The notes: generated by a model not told the origin, from the sequence alone. Positions 34,652 through 48,368 are shown, numbered from the stretch's first letter. The stretch is DNA of 64,000 nt from Globodera rostochiensis (GCA_018350325.1 JAEVLN010000003.1:5101758-5165757); one strand, 5' to 3'. Numbers and translations are program-made.

Positions 34652-34912
34652 CTGAAAAACGATTTATATTCCCGTAAACAAGCCAAAGTCTTTGTTTTTG
34701 TTACTCAAAAACTGTCAGTCTTTGTTTATAAACTGTTTTTGCTCTTCAATTTCGCATTCTTCGACAGCATGAGCCAGATGCCATGAGAACAAAAATTAAG
34801 AAATGGGTTTAAAAATGATTCATGCTCGTGAAGAAAACAAAGGTCATTCACATTGATTAAGAAGGCAAACTCTAATCGCCATCGCCCATAAATTCGTTTT
34901 GCTCCCTGTCGC

Positions 34913-35089
34913 ACATTTGCTTCACAACATTCGAATACTTTTTTTCCGCCTCACTTCGATTGCTTTTGTCTGCCCCCCGACCCTGGCTTAGAATGATTTT
35001 TTATTTGTTATAATTTTATATTATTAAAAATTCCATTTTCAGTGTTTAGCTCTGAAATCATAAAAATCATTTGTTTTCAACAATAAAAA
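34913..35089 (+). promoter_or_regulatory. Conserved upstream block of F-box-like genes
   Basis: CACATTTGCTTCACAACATT, then CGCCTCACTTCGATTGC, TTTGTCTGCCCCCC and an AT-rich stretch lead to the ATG at 35,090. The same block precedes the genes at 59,792 and 42,013 (minus) and, more weakly, the first exon at 52,435. Conservation outside coding sequence suggests a shared promoter or 5' leader, though common descent alone could explain it. Confidence 0.45.
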
Positions 35090-36418
<1,329 letters not shown>

Positions 36419-36763
36419 GAATAAACATTTATCGGATTGATGTATCGGAGATGGGGCGTCGTGAATAAAGGATAAATGTTTTATTATCCAAATGCGAATT
36501 CTTCTAACTATTTTTCCTCATTTAAAATGTTATCAAAATTAGAGGTCGGCGGGAACGTGTTTCCCGTGGGGAAAGTGCGGGAGTCCCGTTCCCGTTCTTT
36601 TTAAAATTCCCTCTCGCATAATTTATAATTTTACCGGAAATATTTGAAGATTTATTTTATTATTTTGGGGAAGAGAATGTACAGAGGAAACAATAAATAT
36701 AGTAAGTGCTTGCATTTTCAGGTGCCGTGGCATTTCGGAATAAATTTGGTGGGTGGATAGAAC

Positions 36764-36901
36764 TAGTGTTCGGCACGGTACGGTATTACCGCGGTAATTT
36801 TCGGTATTACCGGGGTATTTTTTTCGGTATTACCGATTCGGTATACCGACCGAAAAAATTTCGGGATTTTTTCACCAAAAAACCTCATTTGCCGAACACT
36901 A
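36764..36901. mobile_element. 138-bp hAT-like MITE
   Basis: Ends TAGTGTTCGGCA and TGCCGAACACTA are perfect inverted repeats, with an exact 8-bp duplication GATAGAAC (36,756-36,763 and 36,902-36,909). The body is made of CGGTATTACCG motifs. No coding capacity. Confidence 0.85.
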
Positions 36902-36985
36902 GATAGAACACCCTAGGGTTCTTAATGTTATTTTTTGCAGAATACCCTCCGGGGATGAGATATGAGGCTATTTTTTGCTTTTTTC

Positions 36986-37927
36986 CAGGCCTGCTCACGG
37001 TTACCCGTAACCGCGGTTACCCGCGGTTAACGGTTATGTAATTTTAAAAGGGCGCGGTTACGGACGGTTAACGGTTATGACCACTAAAACCGCGGTTAAC
37101 CGTCGCATCCGTTGTTTTTGAATTTTAAGGATTGAGACGATTTGACTTCAAATTTCTTTGACTTTTATTCACATTTCACCAAATCCCGTTATTTATCCAG
37201 TGGCTCAGTGGTGAAACTCTTAGACTGATTTTATTTGGTCTAGGTTCTAGCCCCTTCCGCTGTAATTATTTTATTTATATTTTAATATCCCGTCTTTTTA
37301 GTATTCTTTCAATTTTTTGCAAAAATTTTATATATAAAAAGTAAAATTCTAAGTATTTACATAAATAATTAGTGCATTTTAGAAATCAATTACCTAAAAT
37401 TTGGACGATTTTTCTCAGCATAAGGCGTTAGATATTCGATTTTTTTTTTCCCTCGGCGGCGCCTATCGGCACCGCCGAACCCCCACTCCCTCTCTTAAAA
37501 ATATTTTAGGAAACTAATGCGCAAAAAACAGAAAATATTACTCTGATCGGTCGCGCTTTGTTAGATTTTAATCATGAAAGTGTTAGAAAGAGATTTAAAA
37601 ATTTTATTCATTGACAAAATCTGATAAAAATCACTTGTTAAGTTCAATACACATCAATTTTGATTTAATTTTAAAAAGACGCCACATCACGATCGGAAAA
37701 AATTAGTTTTGAGATATCGATTTTTCGAAATCTGGAAAACTTTATTGATTTTAAATAATGCGGTTAACCGCGGATAACCGCGGGCGGTTAACGGTTATGA
37801 GATTTTGAGGACGGGCGGTTAACGGTTATGAAATTTTGAGGACGGGCGGTTACGGGCGGTTAACGGTTACGAGTGTTTGAGGACGGGCGGTTACGGTTAC
37901 GAAAATTGGTAACCGTGAGCACCCCTG
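36986..37927. mobile_element. 942-bp hAT-like element with GGTTAACGGTTA subterminal repeats
   Basis: Ends CAGGCCTGCTCACGGTTACC and GGTAACCGTGAGCACCCCTG pair over 18 of 20 bases. Both subterminal regions are built of CGGTTAACGGTTATG and GCGGTTACGG units. The interior holds a tRNA-like segment and a GGCGCC palindrome motif. No clear 8-bp duplication. The right end lies in the first intron of a decayed F-box-like gene (exon 1 at 37,940). Confidence 0.65.
37201..37253 (+). other. tRNA-like Pol III box pair
   Basis: TGGCTCAGTGG (A-box type) and GGTTCTAGCCC (B-box type), 31 nt apart, inside the hAT-like element. No full cloverleaf found. Confidence 0.4.
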
Positions 37928-37939
37928 TAAAAAACTCAT

Positions 37940-37984
37940 ATTTCCTTCAGCCGTTTCTCGACTTTCTTCGGATTTGTCCGACAT
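37940..37984 (-). pseudogene. Orphan F-box-like exon 1
   Basis: Minus-strand ATGTCGGACAAATCCGAAG, one base longer than the family form (45 against 44 nt), ending at GAAAT before ATGAG. No exon 2 follows; the hAT-like element lies there instead. Confidence 0.55.
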
Positions 37985-38386
37985 TTGTTTTTTGTTGACA
38001 AAAATAATTTGATTTTTATGTTTCCAATCAGCTAAAAACTGAAAAATTAATAATAATTATGCCTGGACAAAAAATGTATGAATTTCATGAAATTTAGATT
38101 GGGTCCAGTTTCAAGTACCTACCTACCTCATTTAAGTGTATGTACATAAGATGCCCGCCCACTATAGCTTAGGGTCTAAGAAAAGGTTAGAAATCGGTCG
38201 GATAGAGTTCAGATTCGGATCCCGGTCCCGGTCGGGACTTTTTGAAAACTGAAAGTCCCGGTCCCGGTTTTTTGGTCCCGCCGGGACCGGGACCAACCGG
38301 GACTAAATTTACACCCCTAATGATGGCATCATCGAGCGAGAATTTCAACCATTTTTATTTATCTCTTCCAAATAGGTCGATGGCCT

Positions 38387-38781
38387 CGAAGCGGGCCATT
38401 AGCGTCTGGCCACTAGCGTCTCAGGGACGTTTGGCAGCTCATAACTTTTTTCAAGACTGACCAATCTTTATAATCTTTATATCATTCGAAAGGCCGTAAT
38501 AAGACGAAGCTATTTATAAGCATTCGAAAAGCATTGGATAAAGTTGAACAAAGTTATGACCAGAAACCAATGAAAAAGCCCGATTTTTACACCTTTTCAT
38601 CTATAACTTTTTAATAGTGCATCGAAGCGGCTCGTTGTTTGTTGCTGACATATATCTTCTAATCATTTAGAGCTTTCGAATAATATAAAGATTATGAAGA
38701 TTGGTCAGTCTTGAAAAAAGTTATGAGCTGCCAAACGTCCCTGAGACGCTAGTGGCCAGACGACGCTAATGACCCCTACTC
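38387..38781. mobile_element. 395-bp MITE with long TIRs, MULE-like
   Basis: About 95 bp of inverted repeat at each side (CATTAGCGTCTGGCCACTAG and CTAGTGGCCAGACGACGC). The 9-bp repeat CGATGGCCT flanks it (38,378-38,386 and 38,782-38,790), the length typical of Mutator-like elements. It interrupts the A-box of the tRNA-like segment, which shows it came later. Confidence 0.65.
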
Positions 38782-38784
38782 CGA

Positions 38785-38838
38785 TGGCCTAGTGGTTTCT
38801 TTTTGGTGAGTCTTATTTTATGTGTTGGGTTCGAACCC
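38785..38838 (+). other. tRNA-like Pol III box pair with perfect B box
   Basis: TGGCCTAGTGG (A-box type) and GGTTCGAACCC (perfect B box). The rest does not fold as a standard tRNA that I can see. Similar to the segments at 8,174 and 37,201, so probably part of a tRNA-derived repeat carried by hAT-like elements. Confidence 0.45.
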
Positions 38839-39906
38839 GGTTGAGTGCAAGTACTTATTTGGTTTTTTTTCCCCTCTACTCAAATATAGGCATTCCCTCA
38901 TTAATAAGATTTTTTATAAATATTCTAATATTTTAATTAAAAATGCGCGCAAAAAAGAATATATACAAAATTTTAAATAAATTCATCACGTCTTTGAATT
39001 TTGCTTCAATTTCCTTAACAAAGATTGCCAATTTGTAAAATTTCTCCGGCGGCGCCTGTTGGCACCGCCGGACATCCTCCATTCTTACTTACCAGTTTTT
39101 TTTCTCTGAAATTCCGAAGCAACCCCACCCTCCCTAAAAGTAAAGCAGTCTCAAAAAAAAAGAATGATGATGATAAAATTGAAGTTAAAGACAATGAGGA
39201 AAATATTGAATAACAAAAAAATTTTTGTTTTACCATTGAACATTACAAAAAAAAATTTCTGAAAAGTCCCGGTTAGTCCCGGTCCCGGTTGAAAATCTTG
39301 GTCCCGGTCCCGGTTTTTCTGGTCCCGGTAAGTCCCGGTCCCGGTTTTTCCCAAAAGTCCCGGTCCCGCTCAACCCTAATTAAAAATCATTATTCGGGGG
39401 CAACTTTGAATAGAAATGAAATGAATGAACGGCGGCGGACTGCCCACCCAACCAAACGCCGCGATTCCGTTGGTCTGTCTGATCAGGAATTATTGGTGGT
39501 GGGTGGGTGATTCAGTGGGAAAGTGATATTTTAGTGAAATCATCAAAAACGGAGACACATATAGCGGCGAGCATCAAACCGTTTTAGCAAAAGCAATGAA
39601 TACCGAGATGTTGTAAATGAGTCCATCTTTATAGACCGATGAGGGCAGACACAAAATCGATCAGTTTTTGCCTGGGGAGGCAGAGAAGCAAAAACTATTT
39701 GGGCACATTTGTGCATCAATTTTTATAAGCATTCGAGGCTTTTTGCAGGTTTTGACATAATAATGACAAATCTTAAAAACCTGATTTGAACTAAGCTTTT
39801 TATCAAAATTTCTGACCAACAAAAGCTTTACAATGTGCGGGAAAGAAACACTTCCAATATTTAGCCCATTTCAGTTTAAATTCCACCCAAATTCCGTTCG
39901 GCTCAT

Positions 39907-42013
39907 TCACTTTTTGCCTTTTTTGCTCACTCGGGCCCTTCGTTTGCGTCGTCTGAAAATTAGAAATAAACAAATATTTTATTTAAACGATAATAATTTC
40001 ATTTTGTCTTACCCGCCATCGTCGATGCCCCCGTCTTCGAAGTAAATGGAAATGCGATTCCATTGGCAAAAGCAACCCAATTCAGCCGCCTCATTTTCCC
40101 ACTCGGCCCATTTTTCGTCGTCGCGCTCAATTGGACGGCGAATCAACAGCCATTTGTCTTTTTTAAGGTGTCGAAACTCCAATCGCTCCCCCGTCAAATT
40201 GTTCGCCAATTCAAATGGCTTAATGTCCTTACCAACCACGTAAAGGCCGATGACGAAATTGACCTGTTCGAACGAATCGACAAATGCTGCCTAGAGGTTA
40301 CAAAGGAATTTAAAGGGAAAAAAGCAGAAAAAATCACCATTTTGTCCTTCCATTCTTTCCGGATGAAAAATGCATCGCAACACCTTCGGAAGGCCATCCC
40401 CGGGGCGTATGCAACCATTTGGCCACAGCTTGTTTAGCAGAAGCGCCGGCACTGTCATCGCGGAAACTCGAGGAAATGACAAAAGTCGATCACTCGGAGC
40501 CTTGCACAATTGCGAAGAGGTCGGAGAGGAAAAGGCGCAAACGGTCGAGTGTAGAGGAATTCAAGTCAAATCCGCATGTTGTCTTTGATCAGAGGCCAAA
40601 TCTTTTTCCAAATGATTTGCCAACTGCGGTCTTCCGGTGTCTGTCCCAATGTAAAGATTGATTCCTTTGGAGTCGAATACTTTACGGATGCGGGAGAAAT
40701 TCGATCGCACTTCGATCGATGTAACTAAAAATTTTAAAATATTTTTTAGGTTTCAGAACACTTTAAGGACTTTATTTCAAGACATTGGAAGCCGATCACT
40801 TTGCCCGGGCTTTTTTTCGCGGAATTGGCAGCCGCCGTCCGACTTTATAGCCCCCAAAGCGTTTGACAATTTGAGCGCCATTTCCTTTCTTTGCACGACA
40901 AATGTCCAAATGTCCCAACGACCATTCCATCAAATTAAAATGCGCGTCCACCAAAATGTCAAATGTATCGCTGATCAGTGCCACTTTCAATCCGAGCACA
41001 AAAGGGTCACAGAATTTGAAGACTTCGAACAAAAGGTCGTCACAAACGGAACTAAAAATTCGGGGTTAAATGAGATGAATGAGTGCCGCAAATAGAATTG
41101 CGCGTTTTGTTAAAATTGGTCAAAAAGGTAGCAAAATTTTGTCGTTAAAGCGGGAAGAGCGTGAGAACCTTCAATTGCCAGAAATTCGGTAATAGTGTGC
41201 TTTGTGGCCTCCCTTTTTTGAAAAATTTAAAATTTTTCTTTAAGTCATATAAAACAAATTTCCGGGGGTTTTCGGGGTCGCTGATCACGATTCTGACATT
41301 TATTTTACCCAATTCCGAACCCCGAACCCGAACTATTTTTCGAAATTTTTTTTTTACACAAAATTAACATTTATTGCCCAAAATCGATTCAAATGCACGA
41401 AATGGCCATTCGTTGTGATGCATTCGCTCTCCAATTCAAATTCTGCTGGCCGGCTTTTGTCCCATCCTCATCTACATTTTGAACGCCTTTTAATTTCGCC
41501 AGTCGCTGCTAACGTTCATTCTTTTTCCCCTTACTATACTGTAAACCACAATGAGAATTTTCTCAATCCTGTTCATACGCAAAATATCGAAGGCATGTGG
41601 TCCACTTACAAGCGTAAATTCCGCCCCCAATCTGGCAATGTTTCTACTACTTTTAACACATATTTTGCCGAATTCCTCTGGCGTAAGCGATTTGGTGATG
41701 ATGCATTTTATGAATTGTGGGATCATATTCGTCACATTTTCGGGGTTCGGAATTGGGTAAAATAAATGTCAGAATCGTGATCAGCGACCCCGAAAACCCC
41801 CGGAAATTAGTTTTATATGACTTAAAGAAAAATTTTAAATTTTTCAAAAAAGGGGGGCCACAAAGCACACTATTACCAGAAATTCTCTTTTAGCTGATGA
41901 AAAAAAGACTTTCATTCCGGTGAGGGCGGGGGGATTCCCCGGAGCTCGTAGAAATAAGGCAAAACTCACATTTCTTCCAATTGCTTCTCCACTTTCTTCG
42001 GATTGTCCGACAT
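39907..42013 (-). pseudogene. F-box-like gene, left-arm copy, frame-broken as sequenced
   Basis: Mirror copy of the complete gene at 59,792-61,906, starting with [10 protein letters not shown] at 42,013. Exons 2 and 3 carry several 1-3 base losses (for example CCCCCAAAG for CCCCAGTCAAAG near 40,855 and AAGAGGTCGG for AAGAACGGTCGG near 40,515). Exon 4 (about 40,013-40,287) and the last exon (39,907-39,952) match the right copy. Intron 1 holds the Merlin element. Because the losses are short and scattered, assembly error is as likely as decay. Confidence 0.7.
41188..41877. mobile_element. Merlin-type DNA transposon, left-arm copy
   Basis: 690 bp with about 140-bp terminal inverted repeats (GGTAATAGTGTGCTTTGTGG at the left, its complement at the right) and an exact 8-bp duplication AGAAATTC (41,180-41,187 and 41,878-41,885). 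A plus-strand frame at 41,415-41,765 codes for the end of an ISXO2-like DDE transposase ([46 protein letters not shown]). These motifs and the 8-bp duplication fit Merlin. Only the C-terminal third of the transposase remains, so it is non-autonomous. It sits in intron 1 of the F-box-like gene. Confidence 0.85.
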
Positions 42014-42985
42014 TTGTTGTTGCTAATCCAAATGATTTTTTGATTTAATGAGCTGAACACTGAAAAATGGAATATTTAATAATATAAAAAAAATCGTATT
42101 CTGAGGGGGGGCAGACAAATGGCAATCGAAGTGAGGCGAAAAAAAGTCTATTCGAATGATTGTGAAGCAAATGTGGGAGAGGGAGTAACTATTTGAATTT
42201 ATGAGCGATGGATCGATGAGGGTAGACACAAAAATCGATAACCGTTAATCGGTCGCCTGATGAGCCAGAGAAGAGAAAACTATTTGGCACATTTGTACAA
42301 CACAATAAATAAAAGACGCGAAATTCGGAATTTTCTCAGAAATGCAAAAGGCACAAATTAGTGCGGGCATGGATAAAATTTTATGCAAACAACTACAGTA
42401 TGGCCAGAAAGATAGGCCACAAAATTTCCTACAAATTTGCTTGCGCACAAAATATTAGCATAGTGCGCAAATATTGCACGAGAAAATAAATATAGGGAAT
42501 TGTGGAATATGAATTAGCTTTAAACACATAAATTTGTCTGTGTTTAATAACCGGAAAAATTATGAATAAACATCGAGTAAGGGCAGATTCCGTCCGTGTG
42601 AGGGTTTTTACACGGCCCTTGAGCCGCGATAAATGGTTTTGTTTTTAAAAAGTCTTGACTCAGAATGATTTTACAAAAAAAAAAAGTCAATTTCCGGTTG
42701 GGCCAAAAATCAATAGAAATTCATATGCACAATGTTGATCAGCCACCTTTTCGTTGAGATCCGAAACCTCAAAACACAGACAGATCGGAACCTTAAACCT
42801 GATTTAAACAGAGCCTTTTATCAAATTTAACCAACAAAAAATCAACAATAAATGGAGGAATAGGGTCATTTTCGTCCCGCCACCCGCGGTTAGCCATCAG
42901 CCGTTAGTTTTTTGCTGTTGAAGGATTGATTAATTCCTTTATATTTCTTTCACTTTCCCCACGTATCGCTGCTATTTGGTTCACG
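42014..42985. other. Upstream region of left-arm F-box-like gene
   Basis: Mirror of 58,820-59,791. Holds the conserved upstream block (42,014-42,290, minus orientation) and AT-rich sequence; no other gene seen. Confidence 0.5.
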
Positions 42986-42989
42986 TATA

Positions 42990-43255
42990 TTGGTTTCCCG
43001 TTCCGGAAAGGAGGACCGGGTTTAATTCACGTTTTTTTGGCTTCCTGTTCCGGAAAGGAGGAAACCGGGTTTTTCACGTATTTTTGGCTTCCTGTTCCGG
43101 AAAGGAGAAAACCGGGTTTGGTTCATGTACAGCTTACCGTTCCGGAAAGGAGGAAAACCGGGTTTGGTTCACGTATAGTGGCTTCCCGCCGGAAAAGAGG
43201 AAAACCGGATTTAATTAACCCGTATTTTTGGCTTCCTGTTCCGGAAGGAAGTTTT
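42990..43255. repeat. Minisatellite of about 50 bp, left arm
   Basis: Five units containing GGCTTCCTGTTCCGGAAAGG and AGGAAAACCGGGTTTAATTC. An open frame of 119 codons runs through it but is repeat-made. Mirrored at 58,545-58,815. Confidence 0.8.
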
Positions 43256-43299
43256 CTTTCCCTTTCTTTTTTCCCTCTTCGTTAGGAAAATTTTATTTT

Positions 43300-46200
43300 T
43301 TGGATAAATAGTGTGCTAAAAAGAGAGAGTCAGACGGCGAGAGTAATTTGGGCAAGAATGCACCCCATCTTAAAATTGTTTTAGTTTAATTTTTGAAAAT
43401 TTTATTTTTTGGAGAAATAGTGTGCTAAAAAGAAAGAGTCAGACGGCGAGAGTAATTTGGGCAAGAATGCACCCCATCTTAAAATTGTTTTAGTTTAATT
43501 TTTGAAAATTTTATTTTATGGAGAAATAGTGTACTAAAAAGAGAGAGTCAGACGGCGAGAGTAATTTGGGCAAGACTACACCCCATCTAAAAATTGTTTT
43601 AGTTTAATTTTTGAAAATTTTATTTTTTGGAGAAATAGTGTACTAAAAAGAGAGAGTCAGACGGCGAGAGTAATTTGCACAAGACTGCACCCCATCTAAC
43701 AATTGTTTTAGTTTAATTTTTGAAAATTTTATTTTTTGGAGAAATAGTGTGCTAAAAAGAAAGAGTCAGACGGCGAGAGTAATTTGGGCAAGAATGCACC
43801 CCATCTTAAAATTGTTTTAGTTTAATTTTTGAAAATTTTATTTTTTGGAGAAATAGTGTACTAAAAAGAGAGAGTCAGACGGCGAGAGTAATTTGGGCAA
43901 GACTGCCCCATCTAAAATTGTTTTAGTTTAATTTTTGAAAATTTTATTTTTTGGAGAAATAGTACTAAAAAGAGAGAGTCAGACGGCGAGAGTAATTTGG
44001 GCAAGAATGCACCCCATCTAATTGTTTTTTAATTTTTGAAAATTTTATTTTTGGATAAATAGTGTGCTAAAAAGAGAGAGTCAGACGGCGAGAGTAATTT
44101 GGGCAAGAATGCACCCCATCTTAAAATTGTTTTGTTTAATTTTTGAAAATTTTATTTTTTGGATAAATAGTGTGCTAAAAAGAGAGAGTCAGACGGCGAG
44201 AGTAATTTGGGCAAGAATGCACCCCATCTTAAAATTGTTTTAGTTTAATTTTTGAATTATTTTTTGGAGAAATAGTGTGCTAAAAAGAAAGAGTCAGACG
44301 GCGAGAGTAATTTGGGCAAGAATGCACCCCATCTTAAAATTGTTTTAGTTTAATTTTTTTTGAAAATTTTATTTTTAGAAATGTACTAAAAAGAGAGAAT
44401 CAGACGGCGAGAGTAATTTGGGCAAGAATGCACCCCATCTTAAAATTTGTTTTAGTTTAATTTTTGAAAATTTTATTTTTTGGAGAAATAGTGTGCTAAA
44501 AAGAAAGAGTCAGACGGCGAGAGTAATTTGGGCAAGAATGCACCCCATCTAACAATTGTTTTAGTTTAATTTTTGAAAATTTTATTTTTTGGAGAAATAG
44601 TGTACTAAAAAGAGAGAGTCAGACGGCGAGAGTAATTTGGGCAAGAATGCACCCCATCTTAAAATTGTTTTAGTTTAATTTTTGAAAATTTTATTTTTTG
44701 GAGAAATAGTGTACTAAAAAGAGAGAGTCAGACGGCGAGAGTAATTTGGGCAAGACTACACCCCATCTAAAAATTGTTTTAGTTTAATTTTTGAAAATTT
44801 TTTTTTTGGAGAAATAGTGTACTAATAAAAAGAGAGAGTCAGACGGCGAGAGTAATGGGCAAGAATGCACCCCATCTAAAATTGTTTTAGTTTAATTTTT
44901 GAAAATTTTATTTTGAGAAATAGTGTACTAAAAAGAGAGAGTCAGACGGCGAGAGTAATTTGGGCAAGACTGCCCCATCTTAAAATTGTTTTAGTTTAAT
45001 TTTTGAAAATTTTATTTTTGGAGAAATAGTACTAAAAAGAGAGAGTCAGACGGCGAGAGTAATTTGGGCAAGAATGCACCCCATCTAATTGTTTTAGTTT
45101 AATTTTTGAAAATTTTATTTTTGGAGAAATAGTGTACTAAAAAGAGAGTCAGACGGCGAGAGTAATTTGGGCAAGAATGCACCCCATCTTAAAATTGTTT
45201 TAGTAATTTTTGAAAATTTTATTTTTTGGAGAAATAGTGTACTAAAAAGAGAGAGTCAGACGGAGAGTAATTTGGGCAAGAATGCACCCCATCTAAAATT
45301 GTTTTAGTTTAATTTTTGAATTTTATTTTTGGAGTAGTGTACTAAAAAGAGAGAGTCAGACGGCGAGAGTAATTTGGGCAAGACTACACCCCATCTAAAA
45401 ATTGTTTTAGTTTAATTTTTGAAAATTTTATTTTATGGAGAAATAGTACGGCGAGAGTAATTTGGGCAAGACTACACCCCATCTAAAATTGTTTTAGTTT
45501 AATTTTTGAAAATTTTATTTTTGGAGAAATAGTGTACTAAAAAGAGAGAGTCAGACGGCGAGAGTAATTTGGGCAAGACTGCACCCCAACTAAAAATTGT
45601 TTTATTTTAATTTTTGAAAATTTTATTTTTTGGAGAAATAGTGTGCTAAAAAGAAAGAGTCAGACGGCGAGAGTAATTTGGGCAAGAATGCACCCCATCT
45701 TAAAATTGTTTTAGTTTAATTTTTGAAAATTTTATTTTTTGGAGAAATAGTGTACTAAAAAGAGAGAGTCAGACGGCGAGAGTAATTTGGGCAAGAATGC
45801 ACCCCATCTTAAAATTGTTTTAGTTTAATTTTTGAAAATTTTATTTTTTGGAGAAATAGTGTACTAAAAAGAGAGAGTCAGACGGCGAGAGTAATTTGGG
45901 CAAGACTACACCCCATCTAAAAATTGTTTTAGTTTAATTTTTGAAAATTTTATTTTTTGGAGAAATAGTGTACTAAAAAGAGAGAGTCAGACGGCGAGAG
46001 TAATTTGGGCAAGAATGCACCCCATCTTAAAATTGTTTTAGTTTAATTTTTGAAAATTTTATTTTTTGGAGAAATAGTGTACTAAAAAGAGAGAGTCAGA
46101 CGGCGAGAGTAATTTGGGCAAGAATGCACCCCATCTTAAAATTGTTTTAGTTTAATTTTTGAAAATTTTATTTTTTGGAGAAATAGTGTACTAAAAAGAG

Positions 46201-48368
46201 AGAGTCAGACGGCGAGAGTAATTTGGGCAAGAATGCACCCCATCTTAAAATTGTTTTAGTTTAATTTTTGAAAATTTTATTTTTTGGAGAAATAGTGTAC
46301 TAAAAAGAGAGAGTCAGACGGCGAGAGTAATTTGGGCAAGAATGCACCCCATCTAAAAATTATTTTAGTTTAATTATTGAAAATTTTATTTTTTGGAGAA
46401 ATAGTGTACTAAAAAGAGAGAGTCAGACGGCGAGAGTAATTTGGGCAAGAATGCACCCCATCTTAAAATTGTTTTAGTTTAATTTTTGAAAATTTTATTT
46501 TTTGGAGAAATAGTGTACTAAAAAGAGAGAGTCAGACGGCGAGAGTAATTTGGGCAAGAATGCACCCCATCTTAAAATTGTTTTAGTTTAATTTTTGAAA
46601 ATTTTTTTTTTGGAGAAATAGTGTACTAAAAAGAGAGAGTCAGACGGCGAGAGTAATTTGGGCAAGAATGCACCCCATCTTAAAATTGTTTTAGTTTAAT
46701 TTTTGAAAATTTTATTTTTTGGAGAAATAGTGTACTAAAAAGAGAGAGTCAGACGGCGAGAGTAATTTGGGCAAGAATGCACCCCATCTTAAAATTGTTT
46801 TAGTTTAATTTTTGAAAATTTTATTTTATGGAGAAATAGTGTACTAAAAAGAGAGAGTCAGACGGCGAGAGTAATTTGGGCAAGACTACACCCCATCTAA
46901 AAATTGTTTTAGTTTAATTTTTGAAAATTTTTTTTTTGGAGAAATAGTGTACTAAAAAGAGAGAGTCAGACGGCGAGAGTAATTTGGGCAAGACTACACC
47001 CCATCTAAAAATTGTTTTAGTTTAATTTTTGAAAATTTTATTTTATGGAGAAATAGTGTACTAAAAAGAGAGAGTCAGACGGCGAGAGTAATTTGGGCAA
47101 GACTACACCCCATCTAAAAATTGTTTTAGTTTAATTTTTGAAAATTTTATTTTTTGGAGAAATAGTGTACTAAAAAGAGAGAGTCAGACGGCGAGAGTAA
47201 TTTGGGCAAGAATGCACCCCATCTAAAATTGTTTTAGTTTAATTTTTGAAAATTTTATTTTTTGGAGAAATAGTGTACTAAAAAGAGAGAGTCAGACGGC
47301 GAGAGTAATTTGGGCAAGAATGCACCCCATCTAAAAATTGTTTTAGTTTAATTTTTGAAAATTTTATTTTTTGGAGAAATAGTGTACTAAAAAGAGAGAG
47401 TCAGACGACGAGAGTAATTTGGGCAAGAATGCACCCCATCTAAAATTGTTTTAGTTTAATTTTTGAAAATTTTATTTTTTGGAGAAATAGTGTACTAAAA
47501 AGAGAGAGTCAGACGGCGAGAGTAATTTGGGCAAGACTACACCCCATCTAAAAATTGTTTAGTTTAATTTTTGAAAATTTTATTTTTTGGAGAAATAGTG
47601 TACTAAAAAGAGAGAGTCAGACGACGAGAGTAATTTGGGCAAGAATGCACCCCATCTTAAAATTGTTTTAGTTTAATTTTTGAAGATTTTATTTTTTGGA
47701 GAAATAGTGTACTAAAAAGAGAGAGTCAGACGGCGAGAGTAATTTGGGCAAGACTGCACCATCTAACAATTGTTTTAGTTTAATCTTTAATTTTATTTTT
47801 TGGAGAAATAGTGTACTAAAAAGAGAGAGTCAGACGGCGAGAGTAATTTGGGCAAGACTGCACCCCATCTAACAATTGTTTTAGTTTAATTTTTGAAAAT
47901 TTTATTTTTTGGAGAAATAGTGTGCAAGAGAGAGTCAGACGGCGAGAGTAATTTGGGCAAGAATGCACCCCATCTTAAATTTGTTTTAGTTTAATTTTTG
48001 AAAATTTTATTTTTTGGAGAAATAGTGTACTAAAAAGAGAGAGTCAGACGGCGAGAGTAATTTGGGCAAGACTGCACCCCATCTAACAATTGTTTTAGTT
48101 TAATTTTTGAAAATTTTATTTTTTGGAGAAATAGTGTACTAAAAAGAGAGAGTCAGACGGCGAGAGTAATTTGGGCAAGAATGCACCCCATCTTAAAATT
48201 GTTTTAGTTTAATTTTTGAAAATTTTATTTTTTGGAGAAATAGTGTGCTAAAAAGAGAGAGTCAGACGGCGAGAGTAATTTGGGCAAGAATGCACCCCAT
48301 CTTAAAATTGTTTTAGTTTAATTTTTGAAAATTTTATTTTTTGGAGAAATAGTGTACTAAAAAGAGGA
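43300..48368. repeat. 109-bp satellite, block E (inverted orientation)
   Basis: About 47 monomers in reverse complement to blocks A-D and F. The arm-specific type has GGGCAAGAATGCACCCC and TTAATTTTTGAAAATTTT in place of the GTCCAAATTA and CAGAAATTAAAC forms of blocks A-C. Block F has the same type, so both arms share one lineage. Confidence 0.95.

Larger units (their letters stand above)
38219..39381. mobile_element. GGGACC-rich hAT-like terminal blocks, nested
   Basis: Blocks of GTCCCGGTCCCGG repeats at 38,219-38,320 (ending ACACCCCTAAT) and 39,258-39,381 (ending CTCAACCCTAAT) look like ends of hAT-like elements. Between them lie a MULE-like MITE, a tRNA-like segment and a GGCGCC palindrome motif. 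Matching left ends and target duplications were not found, so borders are uncertain; two nested elements are possible. Confidence 0.4.

Noticed and set aside
34776..34786. ATGCCA hexamer (dorsal-gland promoter motif reported for cyst nematodes)
   Set aside because: A single hexamer is expected by chance at this length; no cluster found before the genes.
37201..37253. Functional tRNA gene
   Set aside because: Boxes are present but no acceptor stem or anticodon arm can be paired; kept only as tRNA-like.
42926..43285. 119-codon frame in the minisatellite (and 58,577-58,825)
   Set aside because: Entirely made of the tandem repeat; the mirrored copies have different open frames.
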